From: Piscibacillus salipiscarius JCM 13188
GTDB lineage: Bacteria; Bacillota; Bacilli; Bacillales; Alkalibacillaceae
Assembly: GCF_001311865.1 (NCBI RefSeq)
Contig: NZ_BBCD01000017.1
Coordinates: 1-64,000, forward strand
DNA: 64,000 nucleotides
Direction: 5' to 3'
The first letter of the stretch is position 1; each line of letters begins with the position of its first letter. Shown one piece after another: positions 39,942 to 50,494 of this stretch. The position numbers and the translations under genes were made by a program. Below the pieces are notes generated by a model. The model was not told the origin of the DNA, ran no database searches, and saw only the letters and a program-made list of their open reading frames with translations.

Positions 39942-42900
39942 TTATTCTGTTCTTTTAACCTTTACATTTTCTGGAGAGAATATGTTTTCAAGTTCGTTTA
40001 ACAGCTCTTGGCTTTCTACTAAATCATACCCCTCAGATAACTGATAGGTTCGCTTTCTTGCAGGTGAATAAATCACAACAGGCGTCGTTCCTGTATATTT
40101 CTGACTAATAGCTTTAATTTGTTCTAATTGACCGACTTCATCCTCAGAATCAATTTTTATATAAATCTTAGCAGCATTTGTCTTAGGAACTTGGTTGATG
40201 TCAAAAGGTTCGATTGCGTCTAAAATAATTTGGTTTTCACCGTTTCTTTGATCTTTTCGGCCTTTTACTTTCACAAATTGCCCTTCTTTGAGTTCTCTAT
40301 GAACCTCTCGATGCAGTTTTGGAAATAGTACAGCATCAATTTCAGAGAATTCATCTTGCAGCGTTAAAAATGCCATTTGTTCGCCTCGTTTAGTCCGCAC
40401 TTGTTTCATTCTCTCAAGGTGACCTACTAACTGGACAACACTTTTTAGCTTAAGGTCTGAAACATCACGAATCGATTGATATCCATACCTGCGCAAGGTT
40501 CTCCTAATATACGATAACGGATGAGGACTAATCACGAACCCCAGAGCTTCTTTTTCAAGCTTTAACTGCTCAATAATAGGGAATGGTTCAACTTCAGGAT
40601 ACTCGATATCCATATCAAACAATTCATCTGACCAGTTAAGTTGTTCATCCATATCAGAAAATAACTCACCTTGTTCGATTGCTGGCATAACCGCAGCTAA
40701 TAGTTGAGCCCTGTGTTTTCGCGTCTCATCAAAGGCTCCTGCCATAATTAAATTCTCTATAATAGTCTGATTCATCACTTTAAGGTCAACTTTTTTACAG
40801 AAATCAAATAAGTCTTTAAATTTGCCTTTTTGACGGGACTTAATAATTTCCTCGTAAGCCTGTTTACCGACTCCTTTGACAGCTAATAACCCAAAACGGA
40901 TCTGATGTTTATTTGAGACTGTAAATTTTCCAAAACTTTCATTAATTGAAGGTGGTAAAACCTGGATACTTTGAGTTTTTGCCTCTTTAACATACTTTTC
41001 AACTTTCTCATCGTCATGCATAACAGATGAAATTAATTCTGAATAAAAATATGCCGGATAGTTAGCTTTAAAATAAGCTGTTTGATAAGAAATTAAAGAA
41101 TAAGCAACAGCGTGACTTTTATTAAAACCATAATCAGCAAAACGCTCAATCCATTCAAATAATTCTAATGCCGTGGATCGATCATAACCGTTTCTCGCAC
41201 TACCTTCTAAAAAATTTCTCCTTCATTTCTTGAATAGCATCACGATTTTTCTTACTAATGGCCCGTCTTAATAAATCGGCCTGTCCATAAGAAAAGCCAG
41301 CAAATTGGTGCACAGCTTGCATAATTTGCTCTTGGTAAACTAGAACCCCATAAGTATCTTTTAATACATTCTTTAAATCGTCATGTATATATGACACAGT
41401 CTCTTGTTGATGCTTTCTTTTAGCAAAGGTTTCGATAAATTGCATCGGTCCAGGTCTAAAAAGAGCATTAACAGCTACAATATCTTCAAGTTGATTCGGT
41501 TTAATAGCACGTAGCGCTTGCTTCATGCCGTTAGACTCAAGCTGAAAGACACCTGTTGTCATTCCTTTTTTAAGAAGATTATAGGTTAATTCATCATTCA
41601 GCGATAAACCTTTAAGGTTAATCGTTTTTCCTTCATTCTCTTCAACTTGTTTAACCATTCGTTCTAATAAGGTTAAGTTACGAAGTCCAAGCAAATCCAT
41701 TTTTAACAAACCTACAGCTTCTAACTGTTGCATGGGGTACTGGGTTAACATGACTAAATCCTGACCTAACGTAACTGGCACATAATTCGTTAATGGTTCG
41801 TTACTAATGACAATCCCTGCTGCGTGAGTTGAATAATGTCTAGGCAGTCCTTCAACTAATATAGCTGCTTTGAACATTTCTTTTAATAAAGATGAGTTTT
41901 TAATGGTTTCTTGTAACGAAGAATCACGCTTAACCAGCTCTTTCAAGGACGTCGAATGGTTAGGTAACTGCTTGAGTAAATAAGCAACTTGATCACGATC
42001 GATTTCAAATACTTTACTTAATTCGCGTATCGTTGAACGAGCCTGAAACGTACCAAACGTCATAATTTGTGCAACTCGGTCTTCACCATACTTTTTAGAA
42101 ACATAGCGAATCACTTCATCTCGTCTATAATCAGAAAAATCAATATCAATATCAGGCATATTCTGTCTTTCTGGATTTAAAAACCTTTCGAATAATAATC
42201 CATATTTTAATGGATCAACTTCTATAATGCCTAATAAATAGGCGACAATGGAGCCTGCTGCAGACCCTCTCCCTGGTCCAACAAAAATATGTTCACGTTT
42301 TGCATAATCAACCATGTCTTTAACGATTAAAAAATAATCCGAAAATGACATGGATTGAATCACTTCTAATTCATGATTAAGTCTCTTATAAGCCTGATCA
42401 TGCATTTCTTCCCTATAAACTCGATTCACTTGTTCCTCACAGATTTTTCTCAAATATTCATCAGAAGATAAACCATCCGTCTCCTGATATGACGGAAGAT
42501 CAAACCATTATTTGGCATAGTCATCTCGCATTGATCAACCACTTCAACACTACGTTTTTGAGCTCGTTCCCAATCTTGCCCGAATTGTTCGACGATTTCA
42601 TTTAACGTTAACAGATGTGTGCCAACATTAGCTTCTCGTCTAACATTAGATACAGTTGTTGATTGATGCATGGCGTATAATGCTTCAAACCCAACACGAT
42701 CTGAAACTTTTAAATACCTTACATCACACATTAGAACAAGGCGTTTCTTCAAATCATTTCGAGTAGAGAACCATTCTGTCACTAAATTTTTAGATGAAGT
42801 AATAGGATCGACTTTAACATAAAAATGTTGTAATTGATTAAACGTATCTACGATTTCATTTAATTTATGCTGATCATCTAAATAGATTAATTCTTCAACA

Positions 42901-43283
42901 AACGTATCATAAAAGGAAACCACTGGAATGACTTGCTCGCTTTGTAAAATATGTTTCAGCGTCACCCGTTCTTTTTCTAATTGAATTAAGTTTGATAAAT
43001 TTACAAGCGATTGGTACCCTTTAAAATCTTTAGCATATAAATAAAATGTTAGTGGTCTTTGTTCTTGATTTAAATAAACATCAACAGACATACCAATAAC
43101 CGGTTTGACCTCTTCTTGCTTACAGATTTGGTAGAATTCATATGCCCCGTGTAAAACCTGATGATCGGTTATAGCACATGTAGATAATCCTAACGATTTT
43201 ATGTATCTCACATATTCTTTTATATTAATGGTACTTTGCAGAAAAGAGTAACTACTTTTAACCTGCAAATGAACAAACGACAT
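39942..43283 (-). CDS. dnaE: DNA polymerase III subunit alpha DnaE, frameshifted
   Basis: Second replicative polymerase of Bacillota, extends RNA primers on the lagging strand. About 1114 residues (1115 in B. subtilis). PHP domain: SFVHLQVKSSYSFLQSTINI and CAITDHQVLHGAYEF. Polymerase core: FVGPGRGSAAGSIVAYLLGI, NMPDIDIDFSDYRRDE (catalytic aspartates), RHYSTHAAGIVIS, VYQEQIMQAVHQFAGFSYGQ ADLLRRAISKK. C-terminal OB fold: VQLVGHLERMKQVRTKRGEQ MAFLTLQD. Breaks: one base missing near 42502 and one T gained near 41214. Start ATG 43283 with GAAGGTGACGAAC. Divergent from ytrH. Confidence 0.95.
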
Positions 43284-43332
43284 GTTCGTCACCTTCTTTT
43301 ATTAGACCTACTTCAATTATATCGAACCTGCT

Positions 43333-43360
43333 TCATTCTTGAAATGTTTCAACATATAAT
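43333..43360 (+). promoter_or_regulatory. candidate sigma-E promoter of ytrHI
   Basis: TCATTCT (43333-43339), 13 bases, CATATAAT (43353-43360), close to the mother-cell sigma-E pattern. B. subtilis ytrHI is sigma-E dependent. Confidence 0.45.
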
Positions 43361-43415
43361 AAATCTCGTTTTCATATTAATAAGTAAAGACAAGCATTTG
43401 AAGAGGTTGATTAAT

Positions 43416-43745
43416 ATGGAAGAACGTTTCTATGCAGCGCTAATTACATGCTTTTTCATTTCTTTTGGTGTATTAATTGGTGGATCAGTCTTTGGCAGCC
43501 TTAGCGCCTATATAACTGGAGAGCCACCTATTTCAGAAATGATGTCATCCGCTCAGCGATTAAGAATATGGGCGATTGTTGCAGCTATTGGCGGGACATT
43601 TGATGCGATTTCCACATTTGAAAGGGGAATCTTTGAAAGTTCTACTATTGATTTAGTCAAACAAATTATGTTGATTATCGCAGCTATGGGTGGCGTCAAA
43701 GCAGGTATTCTAATTATTTCCTGGGTGACACAAGGAGAACTATAA
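43416..43745 (+). CDS. ytrH: sporulation membrane protein YtrH
   Basis: 109 residues with two or three hydrophobic helices: AALITCFFISFGVLIGGSVF, LRIWAIVAAIGGTFDAISTF and QIMLIIAAMGGVKAGILIIS. Needed for a normal spore in B. subtilis, mechanism unknown. Start ATG 43416 with AAGAGGTTGATTAAT; the open frame extends upstream without a better site. Divergent from dnaE, and its stop overlaps the ytrI start. Frame intact. Confidence 0.88.
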   Translation: MEERFYAALITCFFISFGVLIGGSVFGSLSAYITGEPPISEMMSSAQRLRIWAIVAAIGGTFDAISTFERGIFESSTIDLVKQIMLIIAAMGGVKAGILIISWVTQGEL

Positions 43746-44254
43746 TGATGCATATACCACCTTATTATAAAAAACCAAAATGGCAAGCTTTTTTTGTTGG
43801 TATAATCGTTGGAACTATGGTTGGTTATTTGTTTTTTCTTTATATTTACGGAGAACATACTGAACGTTGGATTGAAGAAAATTTAACACTTAGAAAAGAA
43901 TTAAGAAACCTTGAGCAAGATTATGAATTATTAAAGAAGGATACGGATGATTTAAGTAAACAAAGTGAACAATTGCTTAGAATTAAAGATGTCGAAATAG
44001 AACTGCTTAACATAGACCAACTTAAACTTGATCGTTTTACAACATTAAGGCTAACAGCTTTAATTGAAGATGAAATTGGAGCAGTTGTTGGGAATAACAT
44101 CTCATCTGTAAGTGAACAACGCGACTTACTCGTTCGAACCATTGAGAACAAGACCTTTAAAGTAAATCAAATTCAGTATCAGGTTAAAGTGATTTATCTT
44201 ACAATCGGACCGACTCTTGATGTCTCTCTTGAAATTAGTATTCAATCTAGCTAG
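43745..44254 (+). CDS. ytrI: sporulation membrane protein YtrI
   Basis: 169 residues. One membrane helix near residues 14-34 (AFFVGIIVGTMVGYLFFLYI), then a coiled-coil stretch (ENLTLRKELRNLEQDYELLK) and a mixed C-terminal domain. Partner of YtrH in one transcript; the TAATG junction overlaps the ytrH stop by 1 base. AAGGAG lies 7 bases before the first ATG; a second ATG follows at once. Frame intact. Confidence 0.85.
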   Translation: MMHIPPYYKKPKWQAFFVGIIVGTMVGYLFFLYIYGEHTERWIEENLTLRKELRNLEQDYELLKKDTDDLSKQSEQLLRIKDVEIELLNIDQLKLDRFTTLRLTALIEDEIGAVVGNNISSVSEQRDLLVRTIENKTFKVNQIQYQVKVIYLTIGPTLDVSLEISIQSS

Positions 44255-44359
44255 GGACGTAATATGTCTATTTTTAGAAAGTTATGTCAAAAAGCTATAA
44301 TAATCAAATTTTCGGTTACAATATAATTATAGAATTTCTTAATGTAAGAGGTGAGGATG

Positions 44360-44542
44360 ATGTTTGTCTTAAATAAACGGCAATTAGCCGATGAAAAGCT
44401 AAATGAGTTGCTTAGCGGCAATACCGTTTATGCTGAAACAGAAGAACTCATCCGACTAATGAATCGTAGAATTGAGTCGCACGAATTAGATATTACAGTA
44501 GACGAAACCGATATTGGTTGTTGGTTTACACCAAACAATTAA
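44360..44542 (+). CDS. small hypothetical protein
   Basis: 61 residues, acidic, no membrane helix: MFVLNKRQLADEKLNELLSG, then NTVYAETEELIRLMNRRIES and DETDIGCWFTPNN. I do not recognise the family. Ribosome site GAGGTGAGG with two adjacent ATGs (44357, 44360). It shares a bidirectional terminator with convergent nrnA, lies downstream of ytrHI by 105 bases, and codon use matches its neighbours, so it is probably real. Confidence 0.6.
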   Translation: MFVLNKRQLADEKLNELLSGNTVYAETEELIRLMNRRIESHELDITVDETDIGCWFTPNN

Positions 44543-45518
44543 TGTAAAAGTTAGCCCTAATTGATGGGCTAACTTTTTGTTGATACTCAAGACAAACTTT
44601 CTCTAAATCCTTAACAAGCTCATCTGCTTCATCCCATGTGCTTACTTTAGCACCAGATGCCATCGGGTGTCCCCCACCATTGTATTTAGCAGCGACATTA
44701 TTGATAATAGGGCCTTTTGAACGTAATCTGACTCGAATAACATCTTCTTCTTCAACAAAGAAAACCCAAGAGAGAATCTCTTGTATATCTCCTGCGATTC
44801 CGACAAAAGCATGCGTTTCTTCAGATGTTACACCGTACTCCTGAAGCATTTCTTGGTTAATTCTAAAGACTGCAACCCCACTTGTTCTAGGTTCCAAATC
44901 CGTTAACAAACGACCTCTTAACTTAGCCACTTTCAATGGAATTTGATACATTTTCTCATAAAGTTCTGTTCGATCAAATTGATAAGTTATGAGTTCACTT
45001 GCCGCTTCAAACGTTCGATTCGTTGCACTCGGAAACAAGAACCTTCCAGTATCCCCAACTATACCAGCATATAAAAGTCTTGCCGCATCATTATTTAATT
45101 TAAACCCCTCAGATTTTCCAGCTTCATATAATTCATAAACCATCTCACTCGTTGAAGATGCTTCTGTGTCAACCCACATGATATCACCGTAAGGTTCACG
45201 ATTAGGATGATGATCTATTTTAATTAATTTTTCTCCTGTAAGATATCGCTGATCACAGATTCTTTCTTCATTAGCAGTATCACAAACAATGACTAGTGAT
45301 CCTTTGAAGTCTTCATCTTGTATCTCATCCAATCGAGCTAAATAATTTAGGGAAGGCTCCTCTTCACCGGCTAATAAAACTCGTTTATCAGGAAATGAAT
45401 TTTTAATTAATTCACCTAACCCTACTTGAGATCCATAAGCATCTGGGTCAGGTCTGACGTGTCTGTGAATAATAATTCGGTCGTATTCTTGGATTAATTT
45501 TATAATTTCATCTTTCAT
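44526..45518 (-). CDS. nrnA: bifunctional oligoribonuclease/pAp phosphatase NrnA
   Basis: DHH-DHHA1 phosphoesterase that degrades 2-5 nt RNAs and dephosphorylates pAp. Motifs: IIIHRHVRPDPDAYGSQVGL, VCDTANEERI, KIDHHPNREPYGD (DHH), GIVGDTGRFLFPS, and the DHHA1 glycine-rich NGGGHPMASGA. The natural end is probably EYQQK near 44573: the open frame runs 16 codons further through the perfect terminator stem to 44526, best explained by one missing A in the A5 run. Start ATG 45518, AAGGTTGACGAATTC upstream. The overlap with the small plus-strand gene would vanish with that correction. Confidence 0.93.
   Translation of the reverse strand: MKDEIIKLIQEYDRIIIHRHVRPDPDAYGSQVGLGELIKNSFPDKRVLLAGEEEPSLNYLARLDEIQDEDFKGSLVIVCDTANEERICDQRYLTGEKLIKIDHHPNREPYGDIMWVDTEASSTSEMVYELYEAGKSEGFKLNNDAARLLYAGIVGDTGRFLFPSATNRTFEAASELITYQFDRTELYEKMYQIPLKVAKLRGRLLTDLEPRTSGVAVFRINQEMLQEYGVTSEETHAFVGIAGDIQEILSWVFFVEEEDVIRVRLRSKGPIINNVAAKYNGGGHPMASGAKVSTWDEADELVKDLEKVCLEYQQKVSPSIRANFYINCLV
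44546..44577. terminator. bidirectional terminator shared by the small gene and nrnA
   Basis: Perfect 12-bp stem AAAAGTTAGCCC (44546-44557) / GGGCTAACTTTT (44566-44577) with U runs on both strands (TTTTT on plus, TTTT on minus). Confidence 0.92.
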
Positions 45519-45609
45519 GAATTCGTCAACCTTTCTTCAGTTTTATACTAGAAATTTTATAAAACAGTCGGTACAATGAATGAAGGTTTCAGTTTAGAGG
45601 AGGAGCACT

Positions 45610-45901
45610 ATGCCAATACTTATAACCTTATTTATCGTTTCAATTATTTTATATATTTATTTTAAAGTTAAAATAACGAAATCTAAAGATCCCTTATATA
45701 TGCATATTACAAACGCTAAGGCGCGCATCACTTTGGGGATCTTCGTATCGACATTTTTTTATGAATCAATATTATTATTATCAAACGAGATTAGCTCTTT
45801 TTATCACCATTCTCTTTTTAATCTTAGGAATCGCACAAATTGTTTATGGCTATAAGCTTTATAAGCATTATAAAGGCGAAATGGACAAAGTTAACGGTTA
45901 A
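45610..45901 (+). CDS. ytpI: YtpI-like membrane protein, one frame error
   Basis: About 97 residues with three hydrophobic helices: MPILITLFIVSIILYIYFKV, KARITLGIFVSTFF then, after an extra T in the T7 run at 45753-45759, MNQYYYYQTRLALFITILF and ILGIAQIVYGYKLYKHYKGE. Length and position between nrnA and ytoI match B. subtilis ytpI. Function unknown. Ribosome site GAGGAGGAGCACT. Its stop lies 11 bases inside the end of convergent ytoI. Confidence 0.8.
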
Positions 45902-47194
45902 TAAACTGAGTCATAATCATTGCTTTCCCAGCAAGTTCATCGTTTGATAGCACTTGAACATCCACTTTCGCAAACTTACGACCTAACTCTAATATTTGCG
46001 GAACGATGGTTAAATGACTTCCAATTTGAACAGGCTTCATGTAGTAAATCGATAAATTCTCGATGACCATGTCGCCTGTTTTTGTTGTTTCAAAATCTGA
46101 TTACAAACCTCTGTCATGAGTGAGGCGAACACTCCATATGATAACGATCCTAGATGATTCGTCATTTGAGGGGTGATCTCGGTTGAAAATGTTGATAATT
46201 CCTCATCATAATGAAGTTGCTTTTGAACTATGTCATCAATCGTTTCACCTATTTGCGGTTGGCGCTGATTGTTTTGAAGTCCTTTAATGACGTCCTGCCT
46301 TGTAATGACACCTTGAAACACATTATGTTCATCTACCACAGGTAAAAGTTCAATACCTTGCCAAACCATCGTGTGGGCCGCGCTTGCTAGTGATGTTGTC
46401 GTTTGAACGGAAATAGGATGTTTCGTCATAACCTTATCAACTCGTAATGTATCAGACTTACCAATTATATCTTTAGAGGTCACAATACCTACAACCCGTT
46501 GCTCATCGTCTAATACCGGGTAACGACTATGTTTCGTTTCATTGTTCAAAGCATACCATTTAGCAATTGTATCGCCTTCTTTTAAAACAAAGGTGTCATC
46601 AAGCGGCGTGTAAATATCATCTACTATAATAATTTCCTTTTTAATTAACTGATCGTAAATAGCTCGGTTAATCATTGCGGCAACTGTAAATGTATCATAT
46701 GAACATGAAATAACTGGAAGCTCATACTGATCAGCGAGTTGTTTAACATGGTCTGTTGTATCAAAGCCTCCTGTTATTAAAATGGCTGCCCCTGCATTTA
46801 AAGCTTTTTCTTGAGCTTTAACGCGGTTACCTACAATTAAGAGCGAACCTTTATCCGTATAACGCATCATTGCCTCTAATTTCATGGCACCAATAACGAA
46901 TTTATTTAATGTTTTATGTAACCCGCTTCTACCGCCTAGAACTTGTCCATCGACTATATTGACCACTTCAGCAAACGTTAGCTTTTCGATGTTCTCCTTT
47001 TTCTTCTTTTCAATACGAATGGTACCAACGCGTTCTATTGTACTGACAAAGCCAATATTCTCAGCCTCTTTAATTGCACGATAAGCCGTACCCTCACTCA
47101 CATTTAAATCCTTCGCAATTAGACGCACAGAAATTTTTGAACCAATGGGTAGTTCTTCTATGTAATTTAAAATTTGTTCATGTTTCGTAGCCAT
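45891..47194 (-). CDS. ytoI: YtoI: DRTGG, CBS-pair and hotdog-domain regulator-like protein, one frame error
   Basis: About 434 residues (439 in B. subtilis). Order: N-terminal winged helix (LIAKDLNVSEGTAYRAIKEA), DRTGG domain (RSGLHKTLNKFVIGAMKLEA), two CBS motifs (HSRYPVLDDEQRVVGIVTSK, GIELLPVVDEHNVFQGVITR) and a C-terminal hotdog fold. That last domain is split: one A is missing near 46099, after which the frame continues SDFETTKTGDMVIENLSIYY MKPVQIGS to MIMTQFINR. Likely a nucleotide-sensing protein; target unknown. Start ATG 47194 with GGTGATGCTTC. Confidence 0.88.
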
Positions 47195-47254
47195 GAAGCA
47201 TCACCGTTTTCCTTTTATAATAATTTAATTATATCGTTCTATTTTTCATAATTA

Positions 47255-47280
47255 AAGTGCCAGTCGCAAAACTGGCACTT
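47255..47280 (-). terminator. ytkL terminator
   Basis: AAGTGCCAGT (47280-47271 on the minus strand) / ACTGGCACTT (47264-47255), perfect 10-bp stem, loop of 6, then TAATTATG. 10 bases past the ytkL stop. Confidence 0.85.
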
Positions 47281-47290
47281 ATACAGCTTC

Positions 47291-47971
47291 TTATAATGTT
47301 AATTCATCTCCAGGATTCATAACTTGTCCCATTCCAGATGGTAAGCTATCGACAAATGCCTTAGGGTCTTGCTCAATGACAGGGAATGTGTTGTAGTGAA
47401 CAGGAACCACTTTTTTTAGCCTTAATCCATTCACAAGCTAGCTTGGCATCTTCAGGTCCCATCGTAAAGTTATCTCCTATTGGAACGAATGCTAGGTCAA
47501 TATCATTTAAATCACCAATAATTTTAAATCAGAAAATAAACCAGTATCTCCTACGTGATAAATTGTCTTCCCTTCAATCGTTAACAAAATTCCGCCAGGC
47601 ATACCTGTATAAACAATCGTTCCATCTTCTTCATTGTAACTAGAACCATGGAATGCTTGTGTATACTTTACCTTACCAAAATCAAATTCATGTGCCCCGC
47701 CAATATGCATGTTATGTGTATTCAAGCCCTTGCCGGCTAAATAATCCGCTAGCTCATTTGGAGCCACCACTAATGCATCATGACGTTTCGCAATGTCCAC
47801 AGTGTCTCCAACGTGGTCATTATGACCATGAGTTAATAAAATTACATCTGCCTTAACCTCATCGGCATTCAAATCACACAATCCATTTCCTGTAATGAAT
47901 GGATCAATTAGAATAGTTTTGTCATTGTGCTCAACTTTGACTACTGAGTGTCCATGATAAGAAACTTTCAT
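47291..47971 (-). CDS. ytkL: UPF0173 metal-dependent hydrolase YtkL, frameshifted
   Basis: Metallo-beta-lactamase fold, 226 residues (227 in B. subtilis). [20 protein letters not shown], metal motif [13 protein letters not shown] (HxHxDH), [14 protein letters not shown]. Breaks: one A missing near 47523, after which [20 protein letters not shown] continues, and one A gained near 47412 before [16 protein letters not shown]. Substrate unknown. Start ATG 47971 with AGGAGGTTTTTAAC. Divergent from the M24 peptidase gene. Confidence 0.92.
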
Positions 47972-48088
47972 GTTAAAAACCTCCTAATTAATTTTTATCT
48001 ACATAAATTAATTCTCCACAGTTCATTTATTTCCCTTGTTTCGTTATGATAACACATATAGACAAAATTTTATTAGAGGTGATTCTGG

Positions 48089-49180
48089 ATGGAAGGTAGA
48101 TTAAATCAATTAATTCAAAAGCTGAAAGACAACAATCTAGATAGCGTTTTTATCACATCGAAAGAAAAATGTCTTTTATTTTACAAATCTTTACGCTGAA
48201 GCACATGAACGATTAATAGGAGCATTTGTTGACCAAAAAGGCAATTCAGCACTCATCGTTCCTGCTTTAGAAAAAGAAGATGTTAAAAACGCTGGATGGG
48301 AAGGCGACACCATTACATATTTTGACCACGAAAACCCCTGGACTAAATTATCACGTTATATTAAAGACCTCGGTCAGCCGCAAACATTGGCTATCGAAAA
48401 AGAAGATCTTAATGTCGTTAGATATGAAACTGTCATTAAGGAACTAAACGGAACTGACATTGTAGATGGCCAGCTAATGCTAAACGAACTCCGACTAATT
48501 AAAGATCAAAAAGAAATGGGTATTTTAAAAGAAGCTGCGCAATTTGCTGATTTTGGCATTGAAACAGCCCTTAAACATATTCAAGAAGGAAAAACTGAAT
48601 TAGAAATTATAGCTGAAATTGAATACGCACTGAAAAAAGAAGGCATTCGAAATATGTCGTTCGACACGACTGTATTGGCCGGAAAAAAATCAGCCGCACC
48701 CCATGGAACACCTGACTTGACGCCGATCCAAAACGGAGATTTTGTGTTGATGGACCTCGGTGTCGTACACAAAGGCTATTGTTCGGACATTACCCGCACA
48801 GTTGTCTTAGGTCAAGCATCTGATCAACAAAAGAAATTTACAATACAGTCTTACAAGCTGAGGAAAAAGCTATCCATGCAAGTAAAGTTGGTACTCGTTT
48901 AGGAGATTTAGACCAAATCGCAAGACAGGTCATTGAAGAAGCTGGTTACGGTGAATACTTCCCTCACCGAATTGGACACGGATTAGGGATTAATGTCCAC
49001 GAATTCCCATCCCTTGCATCAAACAATGATGACGTATTAAAAGAAGGTATGTCTTATACGATTGAACCTGGTATATACGTACCAGAAATAGGCGGCGTTA
49101 GAATTGAAGATGATGTCTTTATAACAAGTAACGGTGCGACCACATTAACAGAGTTTATGAAGGAATTGTTGGAACTATAG
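48089..49180 (+). CDS. M24 family Xaa-Pro peptidase, frameshifted
   Basis: Cytosolic dinuclear-metal aminopeptidase acting on X-Pro bonds, about 364 residues. N-terminal creatinase-like domain MEGRLNQLIQKLKDNNLDSV then, after an extra A near 48171, FYFTNLYAEAHERLIGAFVD. Metal ligands: LMDLGVVHKGYCSDITRT (two aspartates), HRIGHGLGINVHEFP (histidine), TIEPGIYVPEIGGVRIEDD (two glutamates). A second break (one A missing) lies near 48839. Start ATG 48089 with AGAGGTGATTCTGG. Ends at TAG 49180 just before a terminator. Close to bacterial PepQ-type proteins. Confidence 0.92.
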
Positions 49181-49188
49181 TAATTATA

Positions 49189-49221
49189 AAAACTTGTCAC
49201 GATTAACATGTGGCAAGTTTT
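49189..49221 (+). terminator. M24 peptidase terminator
   Basis: AAACTTGTCAC (49190-49200) pairs with GTGGCAAGTTT (49210-49220), one G-U pair, loop 9 bases, then TTTTTAAG. Confidence 0.85.
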
Positions 49222-49328
49222 TTTTAAGCTGTAATTAATCTGTCGCTGTTCTGTCACACTTTTTGGCTTGAACTGTTATAATTTCAAGTGCTAATAATTT
49301 TTTTATGTGACAGCAAGGTAGGTAACAT

Positions 49329-50126
49329 ATGTTAGATTATAAAATTCACAATGAAATCGAAACTCAAGATTATTTAGTCTTGATTCATGGTCTTGGCGGT
49401 AACTCAAACATTTTTTTATAAACAATTAAAACATTATAAAAGACAATTTAACGTTGTCACCATTGAACTACCTGGCCATGGAAACTCACCTGATATAAAT
49501 ACTTATAAAAATGGATTCACATCAGAAATAGCAGCCAGTGAAGTCATAGAAACTTTAGACTTTTTAAAAATAGGCCAAGCCCATTTTGTTGGAGTATCAT
49601 TAGGTACTATTATTATTCATGAAATTCTTCAAACAGCACCTGAGAGAGTGCAAAGCACCGTGTTAGCTGGAACAGTGACACGATTTTCATTATTCTCTAA
49701 GATGTTATTACAGGTTGGAAACATGGTTAAAGGATTCACGCCTTATATGTGGATCTACAGACTCTTTGCACGCATCATGATGCCTAAACTTAATCATAAA
49801 GAATCCAGATTAACATTTGTGCGAGAAGCTGTAAAAATGCACAGAAAAAACTTTTTAGGTTGGTATAGCTTATGTTATACCATTGAACAAAGCTACCAGA
49901 AAGTACAAAAGATGGCACCTCATATTCCCAAACTTTATATTTCTGGAAGTGAAGATCACTTATTTATCCATCCATTAAAAAAGATATTAAACAAGATGTA
50001 AGCGCTAAGCTATGCGTGTTAGATCATTGCGGTCACATATGTAATATTGAAAAAGCTAAAGAATTTAATCAAATCTCGCTGAATTTTTTACTTGAGAATC
50101 AGAATAAACTTAAACAAGCGAATTAG
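49329..50126 (+). CDS. alpha/beta-fold hydrolase, frameshifted
   Basis: About 265 residues. Oxyanion motif YLVLIHGLGGNSNIF, then after an extra T in the T7 run near 49415 FNVVTIELPGHGNSPD; nucleophile elbow FVGVSLGTII; acid SGSEDHLF near the end and, after a second break near 49982, the catalytic histidine in VLDHCGHICNIEKAKEF. Substrate unknown. Start ATG 49329 (MLDYKIHNEI) after GGTAGGTAACAT. Ends TAG 50126, followed by a terminator at 50164. Monocistronic. Confidence 0.82.
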
Positions 50127-50163
50127 TATGACAACTTGACTTTTTCAACTATAGAAAATAATT

Positions 50164-50190
50164 AAAGTCTCTTCTTTCTGAAGAGGCTTT
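50164..50190 (+). terminator. alpha/beta hydrolase terminator
   Basis: AAAGTCTCTTC (50164-50174) / GAAGAGGCTTT (50180-50190), one G-U pair, loop of 5, then TTATATTTAT. Confidence 0.8.
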
Positions 50191-50290
50191 TTATATTTAT
50201 AAGAGATTAATAATTACAACATTAGTAAAGATGCTACCATTCAACCGGCTTAAAGTATACTGGACTATGCATCTTGCAGAAAATCAATAT

Positions 50291-50325
50291 AAAAAGGCGC
50301 CCTTTTATTAAAAGGATGCCTTTTT
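50291..50325 (-). terminator. terminator of the 35-codon gene
   Basis: AAAAAGGC..CCTTTT against AAAAGG..GCCTTTTT (50291-50306 / 50310-50325) with one mismatch and one G-U; both strands carry terminal U runs. It starts 4 bases past the small gene stop. Confidence 0.75.
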
Positions 50326-50328
50326 GCA

Positions 50329-50436
50329 TTATATAGCTTTTTTCTTTTTACGTCGCCCCAATTTGTTTTTGATCTTTTGTATAAAAGGGAAAATAATCGG
50401 GCCGTATTTAATCAATCTAATAAACCATTTCTTCAT
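50329..50436 (-). CDS. 35-residue basic peptide
   Basis: ATG at 50436 gives MKKWFIRLIKYGPIIFPFIQ then KIKNKLGRRKKKKAI and a stop at 50329. Net charge is strongly positive, with a hydrophobic or amphipathic centre and a lysine-arginine tail. The ribosome site AAGGTGG lies 6 bases upstream and an intrinsic terminator follows at once, so it is a complete transcription-translation unit between an alpha/beta hydrolase and ald. It may be a membrane-associated or nucleic-acid-binding peptide; I do not recognise a named family. Confidence 0.6.
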   Translation of the reverse strand: MKKWFIRLIKYGPIIFPFIQKIKNKLGRRKKKKAI

Positions 50437-50494
50437 GTCATACCACCTTCAATCTTCTATATCTATAGTTTTTCACAATTGAAGGAAAATATGA

